Positions 7,324 to 9,722 of a stretch of 9,722 bases of DNA are shown here, piece after piece (the first letter of the stretch is position 1; each line of letters starts with the position of its first letter). Source of the DNA: Candidatus Eiseniibacteriota bacterium (lineage in GTDB: Bacteria; Eisenbacteria; RBG-16-71-46; JAFGJU01); assembly GCA_016928935.1 (NCBI GenBank), contig JAFGJU010000044.1:1-9722 (forward strand), written 5' to 3'. Under the pieces are notes generated by a model. It was not told the origin of the DNA and did not search any database. It worked only from the letters and a program-made list of their open reading frames with translations. Position numbers and translations under genes: made by a program.

Positions 7324-8133
7324 ATGGAGAAGATCGACAGACGCTACATATTCTTGGCCATACTCCTGCTGGTGCTCGTGCCGCTTCTCGTGCCCATCGG
7401 CCTGCCGATCAGGGTGAGCAGGGAAGTGCAGTCTGGCTACGACGCCGTGGCCGAAATCCCAGACGGGTCAACGGCCTATTTCGCAGCCGACTACGACCCC
7501 GCGACTATGCCGGAGCTCCACCCGATGGCGCTGGCCGCTCTTGACCAACTGTTTTCCAAGAACTGCAAGGTAATCGGAGCTTGCCTGTGGCCGGCAGGCC
7601 CTCCTCTACTCGAGGACGCCCTGAGGCGCATCGGGGAGGAGAGGTACGGAAAGAAGTACGGAGTGGACTTCGTCAACCTCGGCTACAAGCCCGGGAATGA
7701 AGTCGCCATGGTCAGCGTGGGACGGAGTATCAGGGCCACCTTCCCCACTGATTTCTACGGCACGCCAGTCGAGAGCCTGGAAGTGATGAGAGGCGCGGCG
7801 AGCCTGACGGACATGGCCATTCTGGTCAACATCTCGGCGGGTTACCCGGGCACCAAGGAGTGGGTCCAGCAGGTGCAGTCAAGGTATCACGTGACCATGG
7901 TGGCCGGGTGCACAGCAGTCAGCACGCCCGAGTATTACCCGTATTTCCAGTCCGGCCAGTTGTCGGGCCTGATCGGTGGGATGGCCGGCGCCGCGGAATA
8001 CGAGAAGCTCGTGGGAAAGCTCGGGACGGCGACCAGGGGGATGGATGCGCAATCACTCGGACACCTCGCGATAATCGCGTTCATAGTGTTGGGCAACGTT
8101 CTGTATTTCGCGACCAAGAAAAAGGCGCCCTAG
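7324..8133 (+). CDS. Membrane-anchored protein with predicted extracytoplasmic domain (cassette gene 3)
   Basis: Unknown function. The 269-residue product has a helix near each end (about 8-29 and 246-263) and a soluble domain between. Basic residues before the first helix (MEKIDRR) and after the last (TKKKAP) put both ends in the cytosol and the domain outside. The domain (30-245) alternates predicted strands and helices like an alpha/beta fold: KVIGACLWPAG (82-92), MAILVNISAGYPG (164-176) and VTMVAGCTAVS (190-200) look like strand-turn elements. Cys81, Cys87 and Cys196 could form a disulfide if exported. The helix-domain-helix plan mirrors the DUF6754-type protein but on the other face of the membrane. 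The start is ATG 7324, with GGGGA 5 bases upstream, 1 base after the previous stop; the next start is 12 bases after its own stop. Confidence 0.75.
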   Translation: MEKIDRRYIFLAILLLVLVPLLVPIGLPIRVSREVQSGYDAVAEIPDGSTAYFAADYDPATMPELHPMALAALDQLFSKNCKVIGACLWPAGPPLLEDALRRIGEERYGKKYGVDFVNLGYKPGNEVAMVSVGRSIRATFPTDFYGTPVESLEVMRGAASLTDMAILVNISAGYPGTKEWVQQVQSRYHVTMVAGCTAVSTPEYYPYFQSGQLSGLIGGMAGAAEYEKLVGKLGTATRGMDAQSLGHLAIIAFIVLGNVLYFATKKKAP

Positions 8134-8139
8134 GGAGGT
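8134..8139 (+). promoter_or_regulatory. Strong ribosome binding site choosing the TTG start at 8146
   Basis: GGAGGT lies 6 bases before TTG 8146. The first ATG in frame (8173) has no such site, so the rare TTG start is the better choice. Confidence 0.7.
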
Positions 8140-8145
8140 ACTCAG

Positions 8146-8781
8146 TTGCTTCCTGCACCGTTTCTGAACACGATGGCCGCACTGCTCACGATAGCCATCT
8201 TCAGTTTTCTATACAAAGACAACCCATTCTACAAGTTCGCGGAGTACCTGTTCGTGGGCATTGCAGCCGGCTACATCGTGGCGCTGGAATACCACAACGT
8301 CATCGTGCCCAATCTTTGGCGGCCGTTGGTCGGTGGCGACCTGAACTTGCTTGTGCCGTTCGTGCTGGGGGTGCTGCTCTTTTCCAGGTTTACGTCCGGC
8401 TTCGGATGGCTGAGCAGGTGGGCGATAGGGCTGATGGTCGGCACGTTCTCTGGACTGGCAATAATCGGCTTCGCCCAGGGAGACCTCGTGGCGCAGGTGC
8501 AGGCCAACATGCTTCCGCTGAAGACCGAGACCCTGTTGGGAACGTTCAGCAACTGGGTCATCTTCATCGGCCTGCTCTCCAGCCTGGTCTATTTCTTCTT
8601 CTCGAAGGAACACAAGGGAGCGCTCGGGGCTTCCGCGAAGCTGGGGATATGGTTCCTGATGGTCTCGTTCGGCGCCTCCTACGGCTTCACAGTGATGTCG
8701 AGGTTCTCGCTCCTCATAGGCAGGTTGTTGTTCCTCTTGGTGGACTGGCCCGCCTCCTTCGGGCTTCACTGGCTGCATTAG
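8146..8781 (+). CDS. Six-helix membrane protein of unknown function (cassette gene 4)
   Basis: Not a family I can name. The 211-residue product is hydrophobic with about six helices (roughly 6-22, 31-47, 66-80, 91-110, 135-152, 164-183) and a hydrophobic tail (187-205). The segment FLYKDNPFYKFAEYLF (21-36) carries Lys, Asp and Glu at the edge of and inside a helix, unusual for a plain membrane anchor and suggestive of a functional site. The start is TTG supported by a strong ribosome binding site; ATG 8173 would remove nine residues and part of the first helix. It closes the four-gene cassette, 24 bases before the lipoate-type enzyme. Similar in size and topology to cassette gene 2, so the two could be distant paralogues or paired subunits, but I see no clear sequence likeness. 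Confidence 0.75.
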   Translation: MLPAPFLNTMAALLTIAIFSFLYKDNPFYKFAEYLFVGIAAGYIVALEYHNVIVPNLWRPLVGGDLNLLVPFVLGVLLFSRFTSGFGWLSRWAIGLMVGTFSGLAIIGFAQGDLVAQVQANMLPLKTETLLGTFSNWVIFIGLLSSLVYFFFSKEHKGALGASAKLGIWFLMVSFGASYGFTVMSRFSLLIGRLLFLLVDWPASFGLHWLH

Positions 8782-8805
8782 TGTCGCCTTTGTCGGCATT
8801 CTGTC

Positions 8806-9693
8806 ATGTTCGACGCCGTTTATCTTCCCATGCTGCGTGCGGACGGCTTCCGGCACATGGCCGTGGATGAGTACCTCCTGGAGTGCTGTCGCAGCGGCGG
8901 CGTGTCCGCCGCACTGCGGTTTTACGAGTGGAAGCCGCCCGCGGTTTCCCTGGGCCACTCACAGCCTTTCGAGCTCCTGGACCTGTCGGCTTGCCGCGAA
9001 CAGGGCATAGACGTGGTCAGACGCATCACCGGAGGCGGCGCACTCCTTCACTCCCAGGAGCTCACTTACTGCTTTGTGATTGGAAGGGACCCGGCCCGAG
9101 TCGCCGTCCGTCCGAGGGAGGCGGCGAGCGCGGTGGCCAGGTCGCTCATCCTGGGACTGTCCGGGTTGGGAGTGCGGGCGGCGCGCACGCTGCTCAGTCG
9201 GCCGCCTGACCGCACTGGTGGGGAGACTCCGGCGGTCGGCGGGTCGGCAGGTGCCCCGGGGGGCGAGTCCGCTGCGGTGTGCTTCATGTCCGGGGTGGAG
9301 AACGAGGTTGAGGTGTCGGGCAGGAAGCTCGCCGGCTGTGCGCACAAGTGCACGCGCGAGGCCTTCTTTTCGCACGGGTCCGTCATGACCGGACCCGGAC
9401 ACCTGAGACTCGCACGGCTGTTGAAGCCGAACTCGGAGAGCTCGCGTGCCGTCCTGGGGCAGGGCATGGCGGAGAGGTCGGTGTCGCTGTCCGAGCTCTT
9501 GCCGGAAGCGCCGGCCGTGGACGAAATGGAGTCGGTGTTCAGGAGCGCGTTCGAGAGTGTCTTCGGGCTCAGTTTGAGGCCCGAGGGTCTGTCTCCGGCC
9601 GCGGGGGAACTCGTGGAGGAGTGGGCGGCGGAGAAGCGGGCTGCTCTGGCCGCAGCGTTTCGAGCCGTCGAGCCGTCTGGAGGCGTGCGGTGA
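8806..9693 (+). CDS. Lipoate-protein ligase / octanoyltransferase family protein (LplA/LipM-like)
   Basis: Predicted to attach lipoate or octanoate to a lysine of lipoyl-domain proteins (2-oxoacid dehydrogenase E2 subunits, glycine cleavage H protein) in the cytosol. The 295-residue product has the family core: MAVDEYLL (18-25), RRITGGGALLH (72-82, the substrate-binding loop), CF (159-160), GRKLAG with Lys174, and HGSV (190-193). Where most members have a GSAQ-type stretch this one has GCAHKC (177-182), with Cys178 and Cys182. A Gly/Pro/Ser-rich insertion fills residues about 133-155. A C-terminal helical part of 90 residues follows. The motifs do not decide between ATP-dependent ligase and octanoyl transferase. 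ATG 8806 has no clear ribosome binding site, but the residues after it fit the family N-terminus; ATG 8830 is the alternative. Same strand as the membrane cassette; a functional link is not shown. Confidence 0.82.
   Translation: MFDAVYLPMLRADGFRHMAVDEYLLECCRSGGVSAALRFYEWKPPAVSLGHSQPFELLDLSACREQGIDVVRRITGGGALLHSQELTYCFVIGRDPARVAVRPREAASAVARSLILGLSGLGVRAARTLLSRPPDRTGGETPAVGGSAGAPGGESAAVCFMSGVENEVEVSGRKLAGCAHKCTREAFFSHGSVMTGPGHLRLARLLKPNSESSRAVLGQGMAERSVSLSELLPEAPAVDEMESVFRSAFESVFGLSLRPEGLSPAAGELVEEWAAEKRAALAAAFRAVEPSGGVR
9679..9683 (+). promoter_or_regulatory. Strong ribosome binding site for the gene starting at 9690
   Basis: GGAGG lies 6 bases before GTG 9690, inside the end of the LplA/LipM-like gene. 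It indicates coupled translation of a following gene. Confidence 0.65.
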
Positions 9694-9722
9694 GGATTCT
9701 GGTTCTGACTGCTTTCGGAGTG
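9690..9722 (+). CDS. Start of a following gene, cut by the window end
   Basis: A GTG overlaps the TGA of the LplA/LipM-like gene (GTGA) and is preceded by GGAGG at ideal spacing. The 11 visible codons read MRILVLTAFGV, a typical first beta-strand of an alpha/beta protein. This is too little to name a product. The overlap suggests co-transcription with the lipoate-type enzyme. Confidence 0.6.
   Translation, partial: MRILVLTAFGV

Noticed and set aside
7860..8958. Plus-strand frame 7860-8870 and minus-strand frame 8209-8958
   Set aside because: Both are shadows of cassette genes 3 and 4 and the lipoate-type gene; composition is unlike a real protein.

Overview
The window is a GC-rich stretch of bacterial DNA with every supported gene on the + strand and gaps of only a few to about 80 bases. 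The coding style (frequent AGG and ATA codons in a GC-rich genome, GTG and TTG starts, good Shine-Dalgarno sites, outer-membrane and signal-peptide proteins) points to a Gram-negative, probably uncultured, bacterium of a poorly sampled phylum. The sequence alone does not identify the lineage. I see no rRNA, tRNA, CRISPR array, insertion sequence or phage gene.

Left half (1-5668): a tight operon for making and exporting an extracellular polysaccharide. In order: a polysaccharide deacetylase whose frame runs in from upstream of base 1; a signal-peptide TPR protein ending in an outer-membrane beta-barrel; a membrane-anchored HEAT-repeat protein; and a processive family 2 glycosyltransferase with the full D / DAD / TED / QRNRW catalytic set. 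The parts resemble the Pga (poly-N-acetylglucosamine) machine: inner-membrane synthase, periplasmic deacetylase and TPR-barrel exporter. Here a cytosol-facing HEAT scaffold stands where Pga systems carry a small accessory membrane subunit. The polymer is not determined by the sequence.

Right half (5669-8781): a good sigma-70-type promoter overlaps the glycosyltransferase stop codon and precedes a four-gene cassette of membrane proteins. The first belongs, as far as I recognise it, to the DUF6754 family and has a cytosol-facing soluble domain. The third has a soluble domain predicted outside the membrane. The second and fourth are six-helix membrane proteins. Together they look like one membrane complex of unknown function, and this is the best candidate for an undescribed system in the window. 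A perfect 9-bp inverted repeat lies between the first and second genes.

Right end (8806-9722): a lipoate/octanoate-transfer family protein (LplA/LipM-like) with an intact lysine motif and an odd Gly-rich insertion, followed by the first 11 codons of another gene that overlaps its stop codon and has a strong ribosome binding site.
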